A stretch of DNA of 36,388 nt, from contig JAOUHG010000034.1 in assembly GCA_029865265.1 (NCBI GenBank), positions 1 through 36,388 of the forward strand, in the 5' to 3' direction. Source of the DNA: Candidatus Krumholzibacteriia bacterium. Its GTDB lineage: Bacteria; Krumholzibacteriota; Krumholzibacteriia; WVZY01; JAKEHA01. Positions 25,635 to 33,337 of the stretch are shown here, piece after piece. Numbering within the stretch: the stretch's first letter is position 1; every line of letters begins with the position of its first letter. Under the pieces are notes generated by a model, which had not been told where the DNA came from, did not search any database, and was given only the letters and a program-made list of their open reading frames with translations. Position numbers and translations under genes: made by a program.

Positions 25635-25685
25635 ACGTCGATCAGGAATGAATCCTCCGTCTCACACGTTGAAGGAAACCATTGT

Positions 25686-26177
25686 ATGAAGTCCTCGCGT
25701 CTTTTCTTTCTCGCCTTGCTGGCCGTATGCACGCTGTCATCGCTTCCCGCCCTTGCGGCGGAGAAGCCGGTAAACCTGTCGCTGGTCACGCCGATCTCGA
25801 TCGCAAAGGAAACCGACTCGGTGACGGCGTTTCGCTTCAGCCTGCTCTACGGCAAGAACACGTCCGTCGAGGTGCTCGACCTTGGCCTGATCAGCCACAC
25901 CACCTCGGGCCTGTCCAGGGGGCTGCAGTGGAGTGCGGTGAACATCGCCGAGGCGGACTTCAAGGGCCTGCAGATCGGCTGGCTGGTCAACTACAACGCG
26001 GGGAGCTTTGAGGGCGTGCAGTTCGGGTTCGTGAATCACACCATGAACGGAGACGGCCTGCAGATTGGCTTTGTGAACTACGCGCAGAAGTACCACGGCC
26101 TGCAGATCGGCCTCGCGAACATCATCTCGCAGGACGGCTTCATGCCGGTGTTCCCCTTCGTCAACTGGTCGTTCTAA
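25686..26177 (+). CDS. Exported protein with GLQIG/GVQFG repeats (LA_2272-like surface repeat)
   Basis: 163 residues with a signal peptide (about 1-24, ending ALAA). From about residue 75 a short repeat of about 18-20 residues recurs: GLQWSAVN, GLQIGWLVNY, GVQFGFVNH, GLQIGFVNY, GLQIGLANI. The pattern G-hydrophobic-Q-x-G-x-x-N is known from 'LA_2272 family surface repeat' proteins; their function is unknown. Such regular hydrophobic/polar alternation suggests stacked beta hairpins or an outer-membrane or beta-solenoid fold. The C-terminus is FVNWSF, with the terminal Phe common in outer-membrane beta proteins. AAGGAA lies about 9 bases before the ATG. It is co-directional with its neighbours but appears to be separately transcribed. 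Confidence 0.85.
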   Translation: MKSSRLFFLALLAVCTLSSLPALAAEKPVNLSLVTPISIAKETDSVTAFRFSLLYGKNTSVEVLDLGLISHTTSGLSRGLQWSAVNIAEADFKGLQIGWLVNYNAGSFEGVQFGFVNHTMNGDGLQIGFVNYAQKYHGLQIGLANIISQDGFMPVFPFVNWSF

Positions 26178-26206
26178 CCGGCGGGTCGCCGGCCCGGCCC
26201 GGGGCA

Positions 26207-26215
26207 TGCTATAAT
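26207..26215 (+). promoter_or_regulatory. Extended -10 promoter for the 791-residue sorting-domain protein
   Basis: TGC TATAAT, with a perfect hexamer at 26210-26215, lies in a GC-rich gap. A small hairpin (CCGGCG GGT CGCCGG, 26178-26192) immediately precedes it after the previous stop. The leader of about 83 bases contains another hairpin, CCCCGG-CCG-CCGGGG (26238-26252). Confidence 0.6.
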
Positions 26216-26304
26216 CTCCAGGTTAACGTGCGGGTCCCCCCGGCCGCCGGGGTCCGTTCGTTCCCCTCGCCCAGAGGCGGCTCCTCTCTGCCCGGAGGAA
26301 CGCC

Positions 26305-28680
26305 ATGCGTGCACGCCCTGCCTTCATCGCCCTGCTCGTTGTCTGTGTCTTCCCGCCGTTCGCCGCCGCCCAGGGTGGGCCGGTGGTGTTCAAGGGAACC
26401 GAGGTCACCCCGCTGGGAAACGCGACCCTGTCGGTTGCGCCGGTCGTTGCCGGCGAAGCGGCGCTGTTCCCCAACAAGCTCTTCGTCGGCGGTTTGAGTT
26501 TCAGCGGCAACGATGGCTTTCGCATGCACATCGGCGGCGGAACCGGTGCGCACATCCAGTGCCAGGACCTGGTTGCCTCGCTGCCGCTGGGAAGCTCGGT
26601 CGAGTTTCGCACCAACGACACGGCCGGTATCAACCCGTGCTGCCTGGTTGGCCTTCCGGCAGCGGGCGCGGTCACCGTCACCCCGGACTTCTCGCCACTC
26701 GGCGCCACCAGCTACCGCGTGGAAATCTGGAACGACGGCGCGCCGGTGGCCGGTGCCGATGGTGTCATGGGCGGCATGAGCACGTCGGCGTTGCCGGTTG
26801 CGTTCTCCGTCGACCTTGAGTCCGTCATTGCGCCGTTGCCAGATCCGTTTTCACTCCCGGCCACACTGCGATTCGGTTTGTCGCAGGGGTTCCTGCTGCG
26901 CTGGGCGGGCGACGTCACATTGATGGATGCGGTGGGTACGGCGCTGGGCACCGGCGACGAGTTGCGCATGTTCCCGGAGGGGACCGCGATGCTCGCGTCG
27001 GTGGGGTCCGTGGACGTGCTGGTTGCCGCCTTGAGCCCGGCCGGACCCTACACGCTCGGCGTGGACGACCTGGCGCAGCAGATGTCGGGGCACCTGCGCC
27101 GCGGCGGTGGCGGCGCGGTCATTTCGGTCGACATGGGCAAGGCCACCATGACGCTTCCCGCCGGCGTCGCCGGCGGCATGCAGGTGGACGTGGACGCAGA
27201 GCAGTCCGCGGAGTGCCTCATCTGGGACATCAAGGACGGATGCAGCGCGGGCGACACGGACGAGTTTTCGGTGACGGGCGAACTGCTGACGGGCGGGCAG
27301 GCGCAGATTGGCCGCGTGGCGTCGGTGCACAACGGTTCGCAGTGGACAGTGACGCCTGACTTCAGCGGCTCGGGTTCGCCCGATGCGGCGGTGGAGCTGT
27401 TCGACGATTCCGGCAACCTGATGGGAATCAATCCGTGCTGCTTCGAATTCAGCATCATGACGACGCAGTGGGCCTTCGAGACCGGCGTGGAGAGCAACAA
27501 CAGCCTCGCCCTCCTGCTCGGCTTCGCCACCCCGGTCACGGTCGACCTGCCGGGTGTGGGTACGGTTCCCAATGTGAGCCGCATCAAGATGCACTCGAAC
27601 GCCACCCGCAAGCACCGCTTCTTCGTGATTGTCGATCGCACCCACCTGAGTGCGGTCGGCGGCGACTTCGCCGTGCAGTACGAACCCAACGTGTTTTCGC
27701 TTGCGCAGGCATCGACCATGGTGTCGTTTGCATCGCGCGGCGCCGCGTATGGAAAGAGATTCCACGACGGTGTGGTCATCAACGCAATGGGCATGAGCGG
27801 CAACGATGGCGTGGACGTCCAACCGATGCCCGCGCAGGACCAGTTCGGCGTGGAGTGGGCGCCGCTGGGGCCGCCCAGCGCCACCATGGCCGAAACCGAC
27901 TGGGCCTTCGTGAGCCGTCTGGCGAGCGATCCCACGCCGGTGCGGCGCATGTCGGTGCACCTGATTTCCAACGGTTCAATGGTGGCCGCGCACGTCGACC
28001 CCGAGCAATCGTCCACCACGGAGTACCGCGTGATCCTGCGCAACGGCGGCGCGGTGGTCGCGGAGTACGTCCACACCAGCCTGGCCACGGCCTTCGCGGA
28101 ACTTCCCGACTGGCCGGCGGGCGCGGGCTTCCAGGTGTTGCAGTATCCCGACCGGCCGTGGTCCATGTGGATCGACCTCGGTTACGAGATGGACGTGGTG
28201 ACGCCGGGCGGCCCCGTGTCGCAAAACCGTGCCGCGTTTCCGCTGACCAAGGCCGATCTGATTGAGATTCTCGCCGACAAGACATCGTTTCAGGGTCAAC
28301 CGGTCGAGACGGCCCTGAGCGGACGCGCCATCAACCTGGCGACCCTCGTTGTGACCGACCGGGAACCACGCCTCACCGGCATCGGCGCAACGCCGCAAAG
28401 CGCGCATTCGGTGCTGCGGCCCGCCTACCCGAATCCGTTCAACCCGCAGACCACGCTCGCCTTCGACCTGGCCACGAGCGGTGTGGTTTCGCTGAAGATT
28501 TACGCGGTGGACGGACGCCTGGTGGCGACTGTGCAGGAGGGCACGCTGCGCGCGGGCAGGCACGCGTACACGTGGAACGGCCGCAACGGGCGCGGACAAC
28601 CGGTGGCTTCGGGGGTATACCTGGCCGAGCTGCGCACACCCGACGGCATGCAGCGCGCCAAGCTGAACCTGTTGAAGTGA
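26305..28680 (+). CDS. Secreted protein with C-terminal FlgD-like / T9SS-type sorting domain, body unrecognised
   Basis: 791 residues. AGGAGGAA lies before ATG 26305, followed by a signal peptide (1-23, ending FAAAQ). The C-terminal domain (about 700-791) has YPNPFNPQTTLAF (Tyr708), VSLKIYAVDGRLV and PVASGVYLAEL and ends KLNLLK. These are the hallmarks of the sorting domain shared with three other proteins here. The body is beta-rich and unknown to me. A unit of about 100 residues seems to occur twice: VTVTPDFS before a VEIW strand with GINPCC at 108-113, and VTPDFSGSG before a VELF strand with GINPCC at 374-379. The two adjacent Cys pairs are striking in an otherwise Cys-poor exported protein. 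It ends 6 bases before the convergent glycosyltransferase gene. Confidence 0.9.
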   Translation: MRARPAFIALLVVCVFPPFAAAQGGPVVFKGTEVTPLGNATLSVAPVVAGEAALFPNKLFVGGLSFSGNDGFRMHIGGGTGAHIQCQDLVASLPLGSSVEFRTNDTAGINPCCLVGLPAAGAVTVTPDFSPLGATSYRVEIWNDGAPVAGADGVMGGMSTSALPVAFSVDLESVIAPLPDPFSLPATLRFGLSQGFLLRWAGDVTLMDAVGTALGTGDELRMFPEGTAMLASVGSVDVLVAALSPAGPYTLGVDDLAQQMSGHLRRGGGGAVISVDMGKATMTLPAGVAGGMQVDVDAEQSAECLIWDIKDGCSAGDTDEFSVTGELLTGGQAQIGRVASVHNGSQWTVTPDFSGSGSPDAAVELFDDSGNLMGINPCCFEFSIMTTQWAFETGVESNNSLALLLGFATPVTVDLPGVGTVPNVSRIKMHSNATRKHRFFVIVDRTHLSAVGGDFAVQYEPNVFSLAQASTMVSFASRGAAYGKRFHDGVVINAMGMSGNDGVDVQPMPAQDQFGVEWAPLGPPSATMAETDWAFVSRLASDPTPVRRMSVHLISNGSMVAAHVDPEQSSTTEYRVILRNGGAVVAEYVHTSLATAFAELPDWPAGAGFQVLQYPDRPWSMWIDLGYEMDVVTPGGPVSQNRAAFPLTKADLIEILADKTSFQGQPVETALSGRAINLATLVVTDREPRLTGIGATPQSAHSVLRPAYPNPFNPQTTLAFDLATSGVVSLKIYAVDGRLVATVQEGTLRAGRHAYTWNGRNGRGQPVASGVYLAELRTPDGMQRAKLNLLK

Positions 28681-28686
28681 TAGATC

Positions 28687-30585
28687 CTACTCCGAGGGCG
28701 CCGGCATCGACTCGATGACCTTCATCATCTCGATGAGGTCGGGGTCGTCGGGCGCGGCCTCGAGACCGGCGCGCACCCAGCGGGTCGCCGCGTCGAGATC
28801 CTTGTCGAAGAAGGCCGCGGTGGCGAGAATCTTGTACGCGGTTGCCTTGTCTTCCGCGTCTCCCGACGCAACGATCTCGAGGGCCAGCTTGCGCGCTTCC
28901 TCGTTGCGGCCGGAGCGCTGCAGCGCCACCGCCAGGTAGCCCGAAAGGCGCGGATAGCGCGGGTTCTGCGCATACGCCTGCGCCAGAACGCGCGCCGCCT
29001 CTTCGAACTTCTCCTGCAGCAGGAGCGTGCGCCCGTAGTTTATGAGCGAGGTGTCGCGGTTGGGGTCCATGCGATACGCCTTCGCGAACGCCTCCGCCGC
29101 CTTCTCCTCGTCGCCCGCGTTCATGTAGTACGTGCCCAGGTAGGTGTACACCGAACCCATGTTCGCCGTGACGATGGTGCGGTTGGACACCAGAAAGAAC
29201 GTTGCCACCGCCACGCCGATCATGACCCACGCGGACTTGTTGCGCTTCTGCGCCAGCTCCTGCCACACCCACGCAATGAAATACGCCGCCAGCAGGATCA
29301 CCACCGGTACGACGGGCAGGCGGTAGCGCGCGTTCAAATAGAAGAGGACAATGGAAAAGATCGCCACGCCCAGGTACAGCGCCACGATAGCGCGGTTTCT
29401 TCCGCCGCGCATGAACACAATAAGACCCGCGAGCCCCAGCGGCGCGATGAGCGCAAACTGTAGGAACGGAAACTTGAACAGGCGCGTCGCGTCCTGGAAG
29501 TACATGACCTCGGGCAGGTCGTGCACCTCGATCTTGTTCCAGAACAGCACGAACTTGCGGGCCAGCAGAGCCATCCACCCACCCGGATCCTGCCTGATGC
29601 CATCCATCGCCTTCTGCATGTAGAAGTCGGACGCCTCTGCGTCCGTCATCTCGTGCCCGGTTTCCTTTTCGGCCAGCGCCAGCGCGTCCTCCAGCAGGCC
29701 GGCGCGTTCGCCGCGCATCTCGTCCGGCGGCTGGTACACACCCTCGGTGCCGATCCGGTTGCCGATGTAGAAGTTGATGCCGCCGTGCGCGGTCACCGGC
29801 ACGAACTCGCCGGCGTGCTTGAGGTTGTGCAGGGTGGGCGGCAGCAGAAACAACGCCACCCCCGCGGCAAAACCGAATGCCGGAGCGAGCCAGCGGCGCT
29901 GCTTCAGGTTGCGGCCAATAATCCACACCGGAATTGCCGCCGCCAGCAGCAGAAACAGGTTGGGGCGCCCCAGCGAACCCGCACCGCACAGCGCGCCGAT
30001 GACACCCGCGCTGAGCCACACCGGAACCCGCCAGCGGCCGAGACGCAGGGTGCGGTGGCCGCGCAGGTCTTCGTCAAGCGCGAGGCACAGGGTGAACGAG
30101 GCGATGAGGATGAACACCTCGAGCGACGTCCCCAGCAGCATGCCCTCGTACAGCATGAACTGGGTGTAGAGCACCGCCATGGCCGTGGCGACGAGCGACA
30201 CGGTTGTCTGTGACAGGCGCCCGCGCTGCGGTTTCTCCACCAGCAGGCGGCCCGCCACGTAGACGAGCACCACCGCACCCAGACCGATGACCGCCTGCAG
30301 CACGCGCGTGGCCATCAGGCCGTCGCCGAACAGCTTGAACACCACCACCAGGAAGAACGGATACAGCGGGTTGAAGGTGAGTGCCCCCGCGGGGATCCCC
30401 TGGCCGCCGATGATGTCGCTGGCGAGGGTGCGGTAGAACGCCGCGTCGATGGACAACTCCCCGCCCACTTCCGACGAGGCAAGGCGCGCCAGCCACACCA
30501 CGCGCAGCAGGACCGCCACGGCCATGATGACGATGAAAATGAGCGTGGGACGGGCGTTGGTCCTGCCGGGGGATGCTTTGCTCAT
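28687..30585 (-). CDS. GT39-like (GT-C) membrane glycosyltransferase with C-terminal TPR tail
   Basis: 632 residues from ATG 30585. A longer reading to TTG 30660 exists, but the predicted promoter (-10 at 30642-30647) would start transcription inside it, so the downstream ATG is preferred even though its ribosome site is weak. The first membrane helix is at about 14-34. Next comes a loop with ELSIDAAFYRTLASDI and LTFNPLYPFFLVV, typical of PMT/ArnT-like transferases using lipid-linked sugar donors, and then about ten more membrane segments up to about 470. The last 155 residues carry TPR units (YLGTYYMNAGDEEKAAEAFA, YGRTLLLQEKFEEAARVLAQ). A likely role is the transfer of a sugar to a protein or glycolipid on the outer face of the inner membrane. 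Donor and acceptor are unknown. It is flanked by secreted surface proteins, which could be acceptors; that is speculation. Confidence 0.88.
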   Translation of the reverse strand: MSKASPGRTNARPTLIFIVIMAVAVLLRVVWLARLASSEVGGELSIDAAFYRTLASDIIGGQGIPAGALTFNPLYPFFLVVVFKLFGDGLMATRVLQAVIGLGAVVLVYVAGRLLVEKPQRGRLSQTTVSLVATAMAVLYTQFMLYEGMLLGTSLEVFILIASFTLCLALDEDLRGHRTLRLGRWRVPVWLSAGVIGALCGAGSLGRPNLFLLLAAAIPVWIIGRNLKQRRWLAPAFGFAAGVALFLLPPTLHNLKHAGEFVPVTAHGGINFYIGNRIGTEGVYQPPDEMRGERAGLLEDALALAEKETGHEMTDAEASDFYMQKAMDGIRQDPGGWMALLARKFVLFWNKIEVHDLPEVMYFQDATRLFKFPFLQFALIAPLGLAGLIVFMRGGRNRAIVALYLGVAIFSIVLFYLNARYRLPVVPVVILLAAYFIAWVWQELAQKRNKSAWVMIGVAVATFFLVSNRTIVTANMGSVYTYLGTYYMNAGDEEKAAEAFAKAYRMDPNRDTSLINYGRTLLLQEKFEEAARVLAQAYAQNPRYPRLSGYLAVALQRSGRNEEARKLALEIVASGDAEDKATAYKILATAAFFDKDLDAATRWVRAGLEAAPDDPDLIEMMKVIESMPAPSE

Positions 30586-30641
30586 ACTGCCGGCTGCCTG
30601 CGGGGATGGCGATTTTTGGGCACGCGGAGACACGGGCCGTG

Positions 30642-30670
30642 ATCCTAGGGAATAGGGCAACGGGTGTCAA
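30642..30670 (-). promoter_or_regulatory. Promoter of the glycosyltransferase gene
   Basis: Minus strand: perfect TTGACA (30665-30670), a 17-base spacer, then TAGGAT (30642-30647, four of six). The start would lie near 30635, about 50 bases before ATG 30585. This placement is the main reason to reject the TTG 30660 start. Confidence 0.65.
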
Positions 30671-30699
30671 TCCGGGTGTCCGGAAGAGTTGTTCGGGGC

Positions 30700-30753
30700 A
30701 AAAAAGCGACGGCGCCGGTTGAGTTGGGTGGTTGCCTCCGGCGCCGTCCTTTT
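30700..30753. terminator. Bidirectional terminator upstream of the glycosyltransferase promoter
   Basis: GACGGCGCCGG (30708-30718) pairs perfectly over 11 bp with CCGGCGCCGTC (30738-30748). On the minus strand it is followed by GC and six T (complement of A at 30700-30705), a strong intrinsic terminator. On the plus strand only CTTTT follows. No protein gene ends here on either strand, so it either insulates the promoter at 30642-30670 or ends a noncoding transcript. Confidence 0.7.
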
Positions 30754-30845
30754 GGCCGCTTTATGTCTCGCGGGGGTCGAGAAGGGACGCCCGAAGCGAG
30801 ACGGGCCTTTCTCATGCAGGACACTTGTCCATAAGAGAGCATGAG
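30700..30845 (-). ncRNA. Possible structured noncoding RNA ending at the terminator
   Basis: Read on the minus strand, three stems occur in a row. The first is GCATGAG/CTCATGC (30811-30845), with GGACA/TGTCC nested inside. The second is GTCTCGC/GCGAGAC (30765-30802). The third is the 11-bp terminator stem with T6. There is no convincing reading frame. A promoter upstream is not clear; the AT-rich palindrome at 30866-30883 lies where one would be expected. The match to known RNA families was not recognised. It could instead be a plus-strand leader structure. Confidence 0.25.
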
Positions 30846-30865
30846 TACTTTCCAGGCCCCACGCC

Positions 30866-30883
30866 ATAATGCAATTGCATTAT
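30866..30883. promoter_or_regulatory. Perfect 18-bp palindrome, putative operator
   Basis: ATAATGCAA TTGCATTAT is a perfect uninterrupted inverted repeat and the most AT-rich spot in the whole gap between the divergent glycosyltransferase and the tandem propeller genes. It lies about 180 bases upstream of ATG 31064. Such a short, spacerless dyad suits a dimeric DNA-binding protein. The 180 bases after it show no gene; they end in the ribosome site GGAGG at 31054-31058. Confidence 0.5.
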
Positions 30884-31063
30884 TTATTTCCGAGCGCTCC
30901 AGAGGCACACTTATGGAAGACCACGGCCGCGCCCAGTTCGGAGGGATCCCGTGCGACTTCCCGAACCCGTCGACCCGTCCGTCCCTTGTCCCGACTTGCG
31001 GACAAGCACCCCCTCGTCAAACTTCGTCGGAGCCCTGCATCCGGCGTATCTCCGGAGGCAACC

Positions 31064-33337
31064 ATGAACCTCCTCCGTTTCGTCATTGCATCCATTCTTG
31101 TAACCGCGGCTCCGTCCGTGTTGTGGGCAGCGACACCCGTTCACCTGTGGAGCCAGCGCTTTGGTGACATCGGATATGACACCGGCAACAGCATCGCCAT
31201 CGACGGATCCGGCAACATCCTGGTCGCAGGCCAGTTCGAGGGTACGGTGAACTTTGGCGGCGGTGATCTAACGAGCGCGGACTCCTACGATGTGTTCCTC
31301 TGCTGTTATACGCCGGCGGGTGTGCACCTGTGGAGCGAGCGCTTTGGCGGCACATCGCATGAGTTTGTCAGCGACCTCGCGGTGGACCCGTCCGGTAACA
31401 TCGTCCTGACAGGACAGTTCGAGGACACCACCAGTTTTGGTGGCACCCCGCTTGTCAGCGCGGGTGAACGTGACATCTACCTCGCGCGATTCACATCCAC
31501 GGGAGCGCACCTCTGGAGCCAGAGATTCGGCAACATCGAATGGGAATGGCCATACGCCCTCACCACGGACGGCCTCGACAATATCATCCTGGCGGGAGCG
31601 TTCACCGATTCGACGGACTTCGGTGGCGGCCTGCTGACCGGGGACTACACCCAGGCGTTTGTCGCCACGTATGACGCGAGTGGCGCCCATCTGTGGAGCC
31701 GGTCGTTTGGCGGCACGTTCAGCGACGAGGCCCTGGGGGTTGCGGTGGACGCAGCGGGCAATGTCGCGCTTGCGGGATACTTCTACTACACGGCGGATTT
31801 CGGCGGTGGCGACCTGACCAGCGCCGGAAGCTCCGACGCCTTCCTTGCCATGTACACGCCCGCCGGCGCGCATGTCTGGAGCCAGCGATTCGGCGCGAAC
31901 TACGCGGACCGTGCGCTTGCCCTGGCGATGGATGGCGCGGGCAACACTTGTTTGGCGGGAACCTTCAGTGGTACCGCCAGTTTCGGCGGCGGAGACCTGA
32001 CGAGCGCCGGAGGCTCCGATATCTACCTGGCCAGCTATGACTCCGGCGGGAGCCACCGCTGGAGCAAACGCCTCGGTGGCCAGCAGGGCGAAACGCCGGT
32101 CAGACTCAGAGCAGATGCGGCGGGCAACATGCTCCTGGCCGGGTACTTCAACGGTCTGACGAATCTCGGCGGGGACAACTTCCCCAGCGCCGGCGACACG
32201 GACGGCTTCCTTGCCAGGTACGATGCGAACGGAGAGCATGTCTGGAGTCTCCGTCTCGGGGATTACTGGCGCGACCGCGTGTACGATGTTGCGGCGGACG
32301 CGTCGCTGAACGTGTATGCGACCGGTTTCTTCTACGGAACGATCAACCTGGGTGGGGACGACCTGGTCTCACCGGGCGGCTACGATGTCTTCCTCGTCAA
32401 TTACTCCGCAGAACTCGCCGAGCCGCGGATCGCCTCCATCACCGACATCGGCAACGACCAGGGGCGCACGGTCAAGCTGCGCTTCCTCCGCTCCGGCTAC
32501 GACGCCGACGGCTCGGGAACCCCCGTCACGGGTTACGAGGCCTACCGCCGCGACGACCCTCCGCCCACGGGGGCACAGTCTCAACGCGACCTGCGCGCTG
32601 CGGGCTGGACGTTCGTGGGCGCGGCACCCGCCCACCACGAGGCGAGCTACGGGATCGACGTCCCCACCATCGGCGACTCGACGGAGACACTCGGAGCCTA
32701 CTACTCCGTCTTCTACGTCCGCGCCACCACCGCCGACCTGACCGAGTACTTTGACTCCGCGCCCGACAGCGGTTGTTCGGTGGACAACCTCTCTCCGGGT
32801 GTCCCCACGAATCTCGTGTACGACGACGGTGTTCTCACCTGGGACCCGTGTCCCGATCCCGATTTTGACCATTTCACGGTCTACGGAGCGCCCACGCAGT
32901 GCTTCTGCGGGGCCATCGTGGTGGACGACTGTCCGGTGCCCGTCATGGATGTGCATGCATCACCGTATGCGTTCTACTTTGTGACTGCGACCGATCGATC
33001 CGGCAACGCAAGCACGTTCACACCGGTTCGCGCGGGCGCGACGGGCACACCACGAAGCTACGTGCTCTCGGTCGCCAACTACCCCAACCCGTTCAATCCA
33101 ACCACCGAAATCGCGTTCACGATTCCGTCGCCCGGACCCGTGACGCTGGCCATCTATGACGCGCGCGGTGCGCGAATCGCCACCTTGATAGACAACCAGG
33201 CGCATCCACCGGGTCCCTTCCGAATGGAGTGGAGTGGTGTGTCGGACGCCGGTGTGGTTGTCTCCTCGGGCATCTACTTTGCGCGTATCGAACACGCAGG
33301 CGTGACACGCACGCGGAAGCTGGTGATGATGAAATGA
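31064..33337 (+). CDS. Secreted seven-blade SBBP-type propeller protein with sorting domain (first paralogue)
   Basis: 757 residues from ATG 31064, chosen for GGAGG 5 bases upstream and the signal peptide that follows (MNLLRFVIASILVTAAPSVLWA). The open frame extends further upstream to 30869 but that part lacks these signals. Seven repeats of about 51 residues begin H-x-WSxRFG (HLWSQRFGDIGYD, HLWSERFGGTSHE and so on) and contain GNIxLAGxF and FGGGDLTSAGxxDxFLA. They are followed by DIGNDQGRTVKLRF, an FN3-like region with YRRDDPPP, and the C-terminal sorting domain from Tyr673 (YPNPFNPTTEIAF, ending KLVMMK). It is probably a surface-exposed or released beta-propeller, perhaps for binding glycans or proteins. 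The next gene is its paralogue, overlapping by 4 bases. Confidence 0.93.
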   Translation: MNLLRFVIASILVTAAPSVLWAATPVHLWSQRFGDIGYDTGNSIAIDGSGNILVAGQFEGTVNFGGGDLTSADSYDVFLCCYTPAGVHLWSERFGGTSHEFVSDLAVDPSGNIVLTGQFEDTTSFGGTPLVSAGERDIYLARFTSTGAHLWSQRFGNIEWEWPYALTTDGLDNIILAGAFTDSTDFGGGLLTGDYTQAFVATYDASGAHLWSRSFGGTFSDEALGVAVDAAGNVALAGYFYYTADFGGGDLTSAGSSDAFLAMYTPAGAHVWSQRFGANYADRALALAMDGAGNTCLAGTFSGTASFGGGDLTSAGGSDIYLASYDSGGSHRWSKRLGGQQGETPVRLRADAAGNMLLAGYFNGLTNLGGDNFPSAGDTDGFLARYDANGEHVWSLRLGDYWRDRVYDVAADASLNVYATGFFYGTINLGGDDLVSPGGYDVFLVNYSAELAEPRIASITDIGNDQGRTVKLRFLRSGYDADGSGTPVTGYEAYRRDDPPPTGAQSQRDLRAAGWTFVGAAPAHHEASYGIDVPTIGDSTETLGAYYSVFYVRATTADLTEYFDSAPDSGCSVDNLSPGVPTNLVYDDGVLTWDPCPDPDFDHFTVYGAPTQCFCGAIVVDDCPVPVMDVHASPYAFYFVTATDRSGNASTFTPVRAGATGTPRSYVLSVANYPNPFNPTTEIAFTIPSPGPVTLAIYDARGARIATLIDNQAHPPGPFRMEWSGVSDAGVVVSSGIYFARIEHAGVTRTRKLVMMK
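31140..32410 (+). repeat. Seven tandem SBBP-type blades, first paralogue
   Basis: Each blade is about 51 codons, starting at the H-x-WS motif. The starts are HLWSQRFGD, HLWSERFGG, HLWSQRFGN, HLWSRSFGG, HVWSQRFGA, HRWSKRLGG and HVWSLRLGD. Seven blades would close a standard propeller ring. Confidence 0.85.

Noticed and set aside
30586-30660. A longer N-terminus of the glycosyltransferase from TTG 30660
   Set aside because: The TTGACA-17-TAGGAT promoter would start transcription after this codon, and the added residues (Pro/Ser-rich) do not extend the first membrane helix.
30700-30850. A known riboswitch upstream of the tandem propeller genes
   Set aside because: I checked by eye for cyclic-di-GMP and cobalamin type conserved boxes and found none. 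The structure is noted only as an unnamed element.
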